A DNA stretch of 64,000 bases, taken from Treponema sp. (lineage in GTDB: Bacteria > Spirochaetota > Spirochaetia > Treponematales > Treponemataceae). Shown piece by piece: positions 35,838 through 43,418 of this stretch. Location of the stretch: assembly GCA_016296655.1 (NCBI GenBank), contig JAEDIW010000004.1:1-64000 (forward strand), read 5' to 3'. Within the stretch, counting starts at the first letter, position 1. Each line of letters opens with the position of its first letter. The position numbers and the translations under genes were made by a program. Under the pieces are notes generated by a model, which worked only from the letters and a program-made list of their open reading frames with translations, was not told where the DNA came from and made no database searches.

Positions 35838-35866
35838 ATTATGTTGATTTTATGATTTTACGTCAA
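35838..35866 (-). promoter_or_regulatory. promoter of the 28-residue gene
   Basis: On the minus strand, TTGACG (35861-35866) and CATAAT (35838-35843) are 17 bp apart. The -35 lies within the last codons of miaA. The leader to the GTG is about 30 nt with AAGGAG. Confidence 0.75.
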
Positions 35867-36848
35867 GTATCACAGCAAGAAAATCCGAAATTTTTTGCAA
35901 AATTGTTGCCGGCACAGATTCTCCTGAAGTCAGCGGACAAAAAGATGCACCTGGAATGTTTTTCATGAGGGTACACTGCTTTTTTGCATAATGCCGGGTA
36001 TTTTTTTTGACCAGCTCCTTGATTTTTTCAAGTTTTTCAAGTGTCTGTGGCTGTGAGATTTCTCCAATACCATGTGGGAAATATTCAAAAAATTCACGGT
36101 AGCCTATGGCAGCCATTCCAGGACTGAGTAAAGAATAGCCTTGCCTGACTAAACTGTCAAATTCATGAGGAAGCCCGAAACTGAACATCTGCTCAACCCG
36201 CTGATTTATTCTTGAATAAAGCTCCTGCCGGCCTCTGCCCAAAATAAGTGTACAAAAATTATATTGAGTACGCAAAGTCTGCGGTACTGCAAAAGAAGAA
36301 AGAGGCCGCCCCGTACATTCAAAAACTTCAAGGGCCCTGCTGATTCTGCAGACATCTGACGACGAAATTCTTGAGGCAGTCTTCATGTCAATTTTGCAAA
36401 GTTCAGCATAAAGGACATCAAGTCCTTCACTTTCAATGCGTTTTGCAATTGCGCTCCTGATTTCTGCATTGCCGGGCGGCGTAGGCGGAAGCCCCATAAG
36501 AAAAGCCTTTATGTAAAAGCCTGTTCCGCCGGCAACTACAGGAATTTTTCCCCTGGACCAGATGGAGCGGCAGGCCTCATCTGCATATTCAACAAATTTC
36601 TGTGCAGAAAACTGGCAGTCCGGCGTATACAGATTTATTAAATGATGAGGGAGTTCTTCAAGAAGTTCTGCATCAGGCTTGGCAGTTCCAATATCCATGC
36701 CCTTATATACCTGCATGGAATCTGCGCTGATTATTTCTGCACACCCTTTAAAAAAATAAGGACTGCCTGCTGCAAATAATTTTTTGAGCAAGGCAGTCTT
36801 TCCTGATGCAGTTGGAGCAAAAATTACCAGTACTGGAATTTTTTGCAT
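35850..36848 (-). CDS. miaA: tRNA dimethylallyltransferase MiaA
   Basis: It adds dimethylallyl to A37 of tRNAs reading U-starting codons. The P-loop is APTASGKTALL, then ISADSMQVYKGMDIGTAKP and VAGGTGFYIKAFL, all diagnostic. The 332-residue length is normal. I chose ATG 36848 (MQKIPVLVIFAPTASGKT), 4 nt after the rpoZ stop. An in-frame TTG six codons earlier overlaps rpoZ. The last residues carry the -35 of the next gene. Cotranscribed with rpoZ. Confidence 0.95.
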   Translation of the reverse strand: MQKIPVLVIFAPTASGKTALLKKLFAAGSPYFFKGCAEIISADSMQVYKGMDIGTAKPDAELLEELPHHLINLYTPDCQFSAQKFVEYADEACRSIWSRGKIPVVAGGTGFYIKAFLMGLPPTPPGNAEIRSAIAKRIESEGLDVLYAELCKIDMKTASRISSSDVCRISRALEVFECTGRPLSSFAVPQTLRTQYNFCTLILGRGRQELYSRINQRVEQMFSFGLPHEFDSLVRQGYSLLSPGMAAIGYREFFEYFPHGIGEISQPQTLEKLEKIKELVKKNTRHYAKKQCTLMKNIPGASFCPLTSGESVPATILQKISDFLAVILDVKS

Positions 36849-36852
36849 GCTG

Positions 36853-37047
36853 CTACTGTTTTTCAATACGATATGTTACTTTCTTTGAAAAAAGCTGCTG
36901 TGCGGCTAAAGACACAACCTTGCCTTCATTTTCTTCAATCAACGGGTCTTTAATGCGAAGCATCTGATATGCACGGCGGTTTGCAGCTACCGTAACTTCG
37001 TAAATGTTATCTGAAAATTTAACAAGTTCTTGTAATGGAAAAAGCAT
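36853..37047 (-). CDS. rpoZ: RNA polymerase omega subunit, spirochaete type
   Basis: A 64-residue protein. The pattern N.YE...AA.RRA..ML, PL.EENEGKVVSLAAQQLFSKKV and YRIE matches the omega subunit family (RNA polymerase assembly), in its shorter spirochaete form. It starts at ATG 37047 with AGAGG 5 nt upstream, downstream of the near-perfect promoter TTGACA/TATATT. Leads a unit with miaA. Alternative: a hypothetical family related to omega, but the KVVSLAA core is convincing. Confidence 0.82.
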   Translation of the reverse strand: MLFPLQELVKFSDNIYEVTVAANRRAYQMLRIKDPLIEENEGKVVSLAAQQLFSKKVTYRIEKQ

Positions 37048-37063
37048 AAATACCTCTGCAAAT

Positions 37064-37092
37064 AATATACAAAAATACAGAAACTATGTCAA
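37064..37092 (-). promoter_or_regulatory. promoter of rpoZ-miaA
   Basis: The consensus -35 TTGACA (37087-37092) is 17 bp from -10 TATATT (37064-37069) on the minus strand. A ~17-nt leader with AGAGG precedes ATG 37047, so this unit is clearly not leaderless. Confidence 0.85.
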
Positions 37093-37140
37093 ATGTGGTA
37101 TACTGGCAAAACAGGCAATGTATTGTCATTTCAGATTTAT

Positions 37141-37214
37141 TGTGCTGCGAAGTTCGCAAAGCGAGGTGGCTGGAGCGAAAGCGAAATGCTGGACAGCTTG
37201 TTTTTTTCTGGTTT
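37141..37214 (+). repeat. 74-bp dispersed repeat, copy A
   Basis: Starting tgtgctgcgaag, this segment aligns over ~74 bp with about 10-12 mismatches (roughly 85% identity) to the minus strand of 46179-46252. It lies in the spacer between divergent rpoZ and recO. Translated, both copies give a similar Ser-Glu-x-Ala-Gly-Ala-x-Ala-x-Cys-Trp peptide. Confidence 0.8.
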
Positions 37215-37271
37215 AAAAGGCAAAAAGCCGCCCTAAAAAAAATAAAACTGTAAAAACAGTGCCTTTTTATG

Positions 37272-37277
37272 TATAAT
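37272..37277 (+). promoter_or_regulatory. -10 element of the recO operon
   Basis: A consensus TATAAT sits only 6 nt before ATG 37284. The region 17-18 bp upstream has only a weak -35 match (CTGTAA). It lies inside the longest open frame, which supports moving the recO start to 37284. Confidence 0.65.
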
Positions 37278-37283
37278 CTGAAT

Positions 37284-38252
37284 ATGCAACGCAATTTCAT
37301 TACAGATGCACTGGTACTGTCGGTGTCGCCTGCGGGAGAAAACAACCGAAGTGTCTGCATACTTTCTGCTGACAGGGGAATTTTATGGGGAATTTTGTAT
37401 GGAGGCCCCAAAAGTAAGATGAGAAGCCTGGTTTCGCCTTTCAACAGAGGAAAAATGTATCTTTACCACGATGCTGTAAAAAAAACTGTAAAAATAACAG
37501 ATTTTGATGTTGAAAAATTTCATTATTCATTCCGGGAAAGTCTATTTAAATCATGGGCTGCTTCTCTTGCCTGCGAACTTGTAATAAAAACAAAGGCTGC
37601 CGGAAGCCCTGAAGAATGTTGGAATCTTGCTAACGGTTTTCTTGACGGTCTGGATCTTTGTAATGAAAAAGCTGGAAAACTTGGGCTTATCCGGTTTTTA
37701 TGGCGGTATCTTGGACTTCTTGGCGTTCAACCTGATACAGATGCATGTCCTGACTGCCAGCAAAAATTTCTGGTAAAAAGTAATGAGGCAAATGCCAAAG
37801 TTGAATCTGTTGAAAATGCCGCAGCTGCAGTGGAAAACAAACAGGGAAATAAGAAAACTATGCAAAATGTTTTTCCTGTTATTTGTGGAAAAAAAGATGA
37901 TAAAGGTATATCATTGGAATGTTCAACAATAAATACAGCGGATATACTGAAGCATACAGGGGAAGATTCTGAGCCTGAATGCGTTGCAGTGTTCAGCCTA
38001 AAAGATGCAGCTTTTCACTGTGCAGACTGCGCAGCGGTAAATCCTGCATGCAAAGGTTCTTTCCGGCTGCCTGCAGGCTCTCAGACATTGCATTATTTTT
38101 CTGCAATTTCTGAAAAAAGTCCCGGTGAAGTCCGTGCCATCAAAATAAGTGGCAGAGCTGTCAGCGAAATGAAGCAGATTGTATTTTATCTGATTGAACT
38201 TGCCGTAGGGCAAAAATTGAAAACAATAGAATCAGGATTTGGAATATTATGA
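37284..38252 (+). CDS. recO: DNA repair protein RecO with an inserted linker
   Basis: A recombination mediator that works with RecR and RecF. The OB-fold N-terminus (MQRNFITDALVLSVSPAGEN), the FRESLFKSWAASLACELV helix and the late zinc site are family-like. The start is taken at ATG 37284, six codons inside the longest open frame, because the sequence upstream is the promoter (TATAAT 6 nt away) and the family N-terminus begins here. The zinc finger is split: CPDC and CADC are separated by about 87 residues instead of the usual ~20. The insert (SNEANAKVESVENAAAAVEN onward) is low in complexity. It ends by an ATGA overlap with the phosphorylase gene. Confidence 0.85.
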   Translation: MQRNFITDALVLSVSPAGENNRSVCILSADRGILWGILYGGPKSKMRSLVSPFNRGKMYLYHDAVKKTVKITDFDVEKFHYSFRESLFKSWAASLACELVIKTKAAGSPEECWNLANGFLDGLDLCNEKAGKLGLIRFLWRYLGLLGVQPDTDACPDCQQKFLVKSNEANAKVESVENAAAAVENKQGNKKTMQNVFPVICGKKDDKGISLECSTINTADILKHTGEDSEPECVAVFSLKDAAFHCADCAAVNPACKGSFRLPAGSQTLHYFSAISEKSPGEVRAIKISGRAVSEMKQIVFYLIELAVGQKLKTIESGFGIL

Positions 38253-39607
38253 GAGCAACTGATATAATCATGAAAAAGCGCGGAACATTTATCCGCGGTG
38301 AAAACGGAAAGCAGGTTCTTACAGGAAATACTGAACTTTCCAGGGAAGAAATAAAATTTCTTATTGACGGTTATCTGGATAAATCTATTCCGGAATATGA
38401 AATTTCTGCATGGCTTATGGCTGTTTACTTTAACGGCATGACTTTCAATGAAACTGGCATTTTGACTGAATGTATGCTTCATTCAGGGGATGTGATTGAA
38501 CTTCAAGGACGTGAAAGCGAAGGTCTGAAAGGCCCGTTTGTAGACAAACATTCTACAGGTGGTGTAGGTGACAAAATTTCGCTGCCGCTTGCCCCGATTG
38601 CAGCTTGCTGCGGAGTTCAGATTCCAATGATGAGCGGCAGGGCTCTGGGGCATACAGGCGGAACTCTGGACAAACTTGAATCTATTACAGGATATACAAC
38701 AGCTTTATCACCTGAAAAATTTGCACAGCTCATTGCACAGACAGGATTTGCCATGACAGGTCAGTCTGAAAAAATTGTTCCGGCTGACAGACATCTTTAT
38801 GCCCTCCGCGATGTTACCGCAACAGTTGAATCTGTTCCGCTTATTACAGCAAGCATTCTTTCCAAAAAAGTTGCAGAAGGTTCAGATGCCCTTGTCTTTG
38901 ACGTAAAATATGGTTCAGGTGCATTCATGAAGTCGGTTGCAGATGCAAGAATGCTTGCAAACTTCCTTGTAAAAACAGCACAGGCAATGGGCAAAAAAGC
39001 TGTTGCATTTCTTACAAACATGAATACTCCGCTCGGCAGAAAAATAGGAAATTTCCTTGAGATTGAGGAAACAATCGACTGCCTGAAAGGCAATGGGCCA
39101 GAAGATGTCATGGAACTTACTTATGCACTTGGCGCAGAAATGGTTCTTCTGGCAGGAAAGGCTTGTAACAAGCAGGAAGCACTGGCAATGTGCCGAGAGG
39201 CAGTGCAGTCTGGCAAAGCCCTTGAAAAATTTCTTGAAAATGTAAGGGTTCAGGGTGGTGATGCTGACAAGCTTATGTCAGATTATGGCAAACGGCGCAG
39301 TGAACATCATGCTCAGCTAAAGGCCACTCAAGACGGCTATATAAAAATCGATGCCTACAAAATGGGACTTGCAGGTGTTTACCTTGGCGTTGGCAGAAAC
39401 GTAACAAGCGACCCTGTATGTGCAGAAGCAGGAATGATTTTAAATCATATTGAAGGTGATTTTGTAAAAAAAGGTGAAATCATCATGGACATTTTTGGAA
39501 AAAATGAAGGAAGTCTTGGACAGGCAATTCCTGTTATAGAGCAGGCAGTTTCTTATTCTTCACAGAAGCCTGAAGCAAATGCGCTTATTTTAGAGGAAAT
39601 AAGATAG
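38249..39607 (+). CDS. pyrimidine-nucleoside phosphorylase
   Basis: It cleaves thymidine and/or uridine with phosphate to sugar 1-phosphate and base, part of nucleoside salvage. The thymidine/pyrimidine phosphorylase signature SGRALGHTGGTLDKLES is intact, as are KHSTGGVGDK and VSPLDKY-type contacts (VFDVKYGSGAFMK). The 452-residue length fits the Firmicutes-like group (pdp/deoA). The ATG overlaps the recO stop (ATGA), and recJ follows with a shared base (TAGTG). Together with upp in this window it suggests active pyrimidine salvage. Substrate preference cannot be assigned. Confidence 0.9.
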   Translation: MRATDIIMKKRGTFIRGENGKQVLTGNTELSREEIKFLIDGYLDKSIPEYEISAWLMAVYFNGMTFNETGILTECMLHSGDVIELQGRESEGLKGPFVDKHSTGGVGDKISLPLAPIAACCGVQIPMMSGRALGHTGGTLDKLESITGYTTALSPEKFAQLIAQTGFAMTGQSEKIVPADRHLYALRDVTATVESVPLITASILSKKVAEGSDALVFDVKYGSGAFMKSVADARMLANFLVKTAQAMGKKAVAFLTNMNTPLGRKIGNFLEIEETIDCLKGNGPEDVMELTYALGAEMVLLAGKACNKQEALAMCREAVQSGKALEKFLENVRVQGGDADKLMSDYGKRRSEHHAQLKATQDGYIKIDAYKMGLAGVYLGVGRNVTSDPVCAEAGMILNHIEGDFVKKGEIIMDIFGKNEGSLGQAIPVIEQAVSYSSQKPEANALILEEIR

Positions 39608-41748
39608 TGGCACGCTGGAATAAAACACCTGTTTCTGCAGAACTGGTAAAAGACTTGTGCCAGCGTTTTAAAATCGATCCTGTAAGTGCGTCAATCATGG
39701 TGCGCAGGCATGTTACTGAAGGTGCAGATATAATGTATTTTCTTGAAAATGACCTGCGTTTTCAGCACTGCCCGTTTATGTTTTCTGAAATGGAAGATGC
39801 CGTTGACAGAATTCTTGCGGCAAAGGAAGAAAATGAAAAAGTCCTGATTTTTGGCGACAGAGATGTAGATGGAGTTTCAAGTACTACGATTCTCTATGAA
39901 TGTCTGAAAGATATGGGCATGGATGTCCAATGGAGGATTCCTACAGGAGATCAGGTCTACGGCCTTACAAAAGAAGCAGTTGACGACTTTGAAAAACAGG
40001 GCGGCACTTTGATTATAACGGTAGACTGCGGAATTACTTCTGCAGACGAAATTGATTATGCAGCTGACAAATGCATTGATGTAATCGTTACCGACCATCA
40101 CAATCCTGGAGAAGGAACTCCTGACTGCATAATCCTTGATCCGAAAATGGAAAACTCAAACTATCCATTTCATGACATTTCAGGGGCAGCCGTTGCCTAT
40201 AAACTGGTTCAGGCACTGCGCTTTGCAAAAACAGAACTATATAAAGAAGACATCTGCCTGTTAAATGTTGTTCCGGTCAATGAAGCATATACCATAGAAT
40301 GTGTAAAAGTACGCAACCTTGCTGTAAAAGCAAGACTGTTTGAAACAATTGTTCCAGGAACCGTAGACATTTCAAGGACAAAGCTCATGCCGTTTTTGGA
40401 TGGGCAGCAGATTTTTGTTTGGGATGAAGAAGTTACAAGACGGCTGCTTGCAAAAATTTTTGGCAATGGAGTTGAATTCAACATGCTGGATCTGCGCCCT
40501 GAAATTGCAAAAATTATTCCATCCGTTAGCGGAAAAAGCCTGCTTGCGTTGAAAGATATGTCAAAAATTGCACTTTATTCAGATGAACCTGCTACAGAAA
40601 TTGACGGTTTTTACAATCTGTTTGTAACTTATATTCAGCGCAGAAATTCACTCAGGTTTTCTCAGGATTTGAAAAATGAAGAAAGAGATCTTCAACTTGT
40701 AATGCTTGCAGCGCTTGCCGATATCATGCCGCTGAAAAATGAAAACAGAATTTTCATACGAAAGGGACTTGAAGCTATAAATTCAGGAAACAGCCGGGAA
40801 GGTCTGAAAGAACTTCTGACCTTGCTGAATCTGAGCAGCAGAAATCTTACCGCGACTGATATTTCATGGAATGTTACCCCTGTTTTGAATGCAGCAGGCA
40901 GGCTTGGACAGCCGGAACTGGCAATTCAGATGTTTCTTGCAGAAAAGCCTGTTGACAGAATTGAATTTGCAGAAAAAATTAAGGCACTAAATGATGAGCG
41001 CAAGCAGATTATGAACGATATAATGCCGGAAGCGGAAAAAGCGGCCAGAGAAACTGCCGTGCATTTCAGCGGCAAAGTCTGTACTGCCATTTCCGAAAAA
41101 ATTCCGCGCGGAGTTACAGGGCTTGTAGCACAGCGGCTTGCAAAACAATTTGACATTCCTTCATTCGCAGTTGCATTCTTGGAAAACGGCATCTGCGTTG
41201 GTTCTGTTCGAAGTGCAAGAGGCTTTAATGCACCTGCCTTTTTAAGCCAGTTCGGTGATTTGTTCATTGATTATGGCGGTCATGACGCTTCGGCAGGATT
41301 CAGCTTTGAAAAAAGCCGGCTTGATGAATTTATTGCAAAACTTCGGGAGCTTAGCCAGACAATTGAGCTTGACGAAGAAAATGAAAAAACTTTTGAAATT
41401 GATGCCGAACTTCCTCAGCAATACATGACAGGCAGCATTATGAATGTTGTAGACGGCTTTGAGCCGTTCGGCATGGAAAACCAGCCGCTGACCTTTCTTT
41501 CCAGAAACCTGCGAATTTTCGACGTACAGATTTTAGGGAAAGGCGAACGCCAGCATCTGAAAATAACATTTGACTGCGGAAAAAACAAATGGCCGGCTAT
41601 TTTCTGGGGCGAAGGAGAAAGATTTCACAGGGATTTTGAAAAAGCTGACCATCTGGACATCCTGTTTCACATCACTAGAAATGAATTCAACGGAATGGTA
41701 ACCCCACAGTTGATTATTGAAGATTTAAAAAGGACGGAAAATCAATGA
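39607..41748 (+). CDS. recJ: single-stranded-DNA-specific exonuclease RecJ
   Basis: A 5'-3' ssDNA exonuclease in recombination and repair. DHH-family motifs are FGDRDVDGVSS (residues ~82-92), where the usual DxD..DAD is DRDVDG, and VTDHHNPGEGTPD. The DHHA1 domain carries GGHDASAGFSF. A region of about 110 residues (LLNVVPVNEAYTIECVKV to about NSLRF) separates the DHH core from the motif that reads LAALADIMPLKNENR, longer than in E. coli, giving 713 residues. The start is GTG 39607, which overlaps the preceding TAG by one base, with GAGGAAAT upstream. It ends in an ATGA overlap with the M23 peptidase. Confidence 0.93.
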   Translation: MARWNKTPVSAELVKDLCQRFKIDPVSASIMVRRHVTEGADIMYFLENDLRFQHCPFMFSEMEDAVDRILAAKEENEKVLIFGDRDVDGVSSTTILYECLKDMGMDVQWRIPTGDQVYGLTKEAVDDFEKQGGTLIITVDCGITSADEIDYAADKCIDVIVTDHHNPGEGTPDCIILDPKMENSNYPFHDISGAAVAYKLVQALRFAKTELYKEDICLLNVVPVNEAYTIECVKVRNLAVKARLFETIVPGTVDISRTKLMPFLDGQQIFVWDEEVTRRLLAKIFGNGVEFNMLDLRPEIAKIIPSVSGKSLLALKDMSKIALYSDEPATEIDGFYNLFVTYIQRRNSLRFSQDLKNEERDLQLVMLAALADIMPLKNENRIFIRKGLEAINSGNSREGLKELLTLLNLSSRNLTATDISWNVTPVLNAAGRLGQPELAIQMFLAEKPVDRIEFAEKIKALNDERKQIMNDIMPEAEKAARETAVHFSGKVCTAISEKIPRGVTGLVAQRLAKQFDIPSFAVAFLENGICVGSVRSARGFNAPAFLSQFGDLFIDYGGHDASAGFSFEKSRLDEFIAKLRELSQTIELDEENEKTFEIDAELPQQYMTGSIMNVVDGFEPFGMENQPLTFLSRNLRIFDVQILGKGERQHLKITFDCGKNKWPAIFWGEGERFHRDFEKADHLDILFHITRNEFNGMVTPQLIIEDLKRTENQ

Positions 41749-42719
41749 AATCAAAAAGATTTCTGCCTGTATTGCTTTTATTTATGCTCTTTTCCTCTTT
41801 TGCACTGGCAAAAGAAGGAATCTATCATGGTCAGGAATTCGACATAAACATTTCCTACAGCGAAGCAGTTTTTCCAGGAGATGCGGTTTTCATCAAAATG
41901 AAGCTCACTTCTGCAAAGGGCATAAAAATTCAAAAGGACGCAAAAACAACTGCAAAAGCTGAAATTTTTGACAAAAAAAAGAAGATTTCTGCATCGGATT
42001 TTTTTACAGTTTCAACAGTTAAGAAATCTCAGCAAACAGTTGAAATGATGGCAGCCATGCCACTTTCAACCTGGCTTGACCCTGGTAATTTTTCAATTAT
42101 CGTTACATTTACGCCGTTTGGAATGCAACCGATGGAATTTTACCTGCCTTTGACAATTTCTGCAAAGGAATTTGAAAAAGAAGAAATTGCCCTTTCTGAA
42201 AAAAATACAAAAATCAGGACTGACAATTCCCCTAAAAAAGTGGTTCAGATTGACAGGCTTAATACTATTTTTACAACCATAAATAACTCCTCGATTTATT
42301 CCTTTGAAAATTTTATTCTTCCAGTAGAATCTCAAAGGCGAACTTCTGGCTTTGGAGACAGAAGAATTTACGTTTATTCAACTGGAAAAAGGGCAACAGC
42401 CCTGCATTATGGAATAGACTTTGGAGTGCCTGAAGGAACTGAAGTTTTTGCCTGTTCTTCTGGAAAAGTTGTTCTTGCAGAAAACAGGATTTCAACAGGA
42501 AACAGCATCGTTATAGAACATCTGCCGGGGCTTTACAGCATTTATTACCATCTGAGTGAAATGAATGTAACGGAAGGGCAAAAAATCAAAAAAGGAGACA
42601 GAATTGCACTTTCTGGAAAAACTGGAATGGTTACAGGACCACACCTGCATTGGGAAGTAAGGCTTAACGGGCAGGCCGTAAATCCAGATATATTTACACA
42701 GAATTTTGCACGCAAATAA
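41745..42719 (+). CDS. secreted M23 (LytM-type) peptidase
   Basis: A signal peptide (MKSKRFLPVLLLFMLFSSFALA) precedes a beta-rich N-terminal domain (~residues 30-190). The C-terminal ~120 residues form the LytM domain with zinc ligands His221/Asp225 in HYGIDFG and His302 in HLHWEV (His300 adjacent). All ligands of an active endopeptidase that cuts peptidoglycan peptides are present. Length is 324 residues. The ATG overlaps the recJ stop (ATGA). The recJ association may be only operonic. It ends 4 bp from a convergent gene. Confidence 0.92.
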   Translation: MKSKRFLPVLLLFMLFSSFALAKEGIYHGQEFDINISYSEAVFPGDAVFIKMKLTSAKGIKIQKDAKTTAKAEIFDKKKKISASDFFTVSTVKKSQQTVEMMAAMPLSTWLDPGNFSIIVTFTPFGMQPMEFYLPLTISAKEFEKEEIALSEKNTKIRTDNSPKKVVQIDRLNTIFTTINNSSIYSFENFILPVESQRRTSGFGDRRIYVYSTGKRATALHYGIDFGVPEGTEVFACSSGKVVLAENRISTGNSIVIEHLPGLYSIYYHLSEMNVTEGQKIKKGDRIALSGKTGMVTGPHLHWEVRLNGQAVNPDIFTQNFARK

Positions 42720-42723
42720 GTTT

Positions 42724-43362
42724 TCAGTCTTTTGAAAGATGAATTTCTCCGTCAAAGCCTGTATACACCGTATAGTTTTCGCCATATTTCAGCCCGGAAA
42801 AATTCAGCACTCGTTTGTCAAAAAATTTTGAAGAGGGCTGCATTCTGCTGAGCAAGGCAAATTGAGCAAGAGTGTACAGGCTTTTTTTTATCTGCACTGA
42901 ATTGCGGCTTCCATAAAGCAGGCACTGACCGTTTTCATTGAAATAATGGAAAAGTTTTGTTCCCCTGCGGGAAATTTCCTGTTTCTTGGAAAAATCAAAA
43001 TTTTCACTTTCCATGACACCGGCAAAAATTCTGTAAGGAAAAACAACAGTTTTCCCGCAAAATGAAGATGTCAGAAATTCCATGGAAAGAGACAAACCAT
43101 TCCAGGAACGTTCAAAGACCGCAAATTCAGAACTGTCAGAATCTAAAAACGAAATACGCGCACTTATTGTTGAACTGCTGTTTTCAAAACTTGAGCCGTA
43201 AATGGAAATTCTGATTAACGGATAATTATAAATTTCAGGCAGTTTACCAGCTGCAGAAAAACACGCTAAAAATTTTACAAGAAAAAAAATCAGCGTATAT
43301 GCAAAAGCAGCAAGAAGAGTTGTTGAAATGAAAGTTATAGCAGATTCTGACTTTTGATTCAT
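42724..43362 (-). CDS. membrane-anchored protein of unknown function
   Basis: A 212-residue protein with an N-terminal transmembrane segment (about residues 13-38: TLLAAFAYTLIFFLVKFLACF) and an extracytoplasmic domain rich in short strands. A GGAG 5 nt before ATG 43362 supports the start. Features include a phenylalanine/serine-rich middle and the motif YGSRNSVQIKKSLYTLAQFA. No known family was recognised. It follows the ligA stop by 56 bp and may be its downstream cistron. The C-terminal stop is 4 bp from the M23 gene stop. Confidence 0.65.
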   Translation of the reverse strand: MNQKSESAITFISTTLLAAFAYTLIFFLVKFLACFSAAGKLPEIYNYPLIRISIYGSSFENSSSTISARISFLDSDSSEFAVFERSWNGLSLSMEFLTSSFCGKTVVFPYRIFAGVMESENFDFSKKQEISRRGTKLFHYFNENGQCLLYGSRNSVQIKKSLYTLAQFALLSRMQPSSKFFDKRVLNFSGLKYGENYTVYTGFDGEIHLSKD

Positions 43363-43418
43363 GATACTCCGTTTTCTGTTTTTTCTGATTTTCCTGTAAA
43401 TTTTTCTATAAGTTTCTG

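Noticed and set aside
35723..35968. Plus-strand ORF opposite the 28-residue gene
   Set aside because: It overlaps the convincing minus-strand promoter, gene and miaA, and has no start signal.
37004..37216. Plus-strand ORF between rpoZ and recO
   Set aside because: It is antisense to rpoZ's promoter and ends in the dispersed repeat. No start signal.
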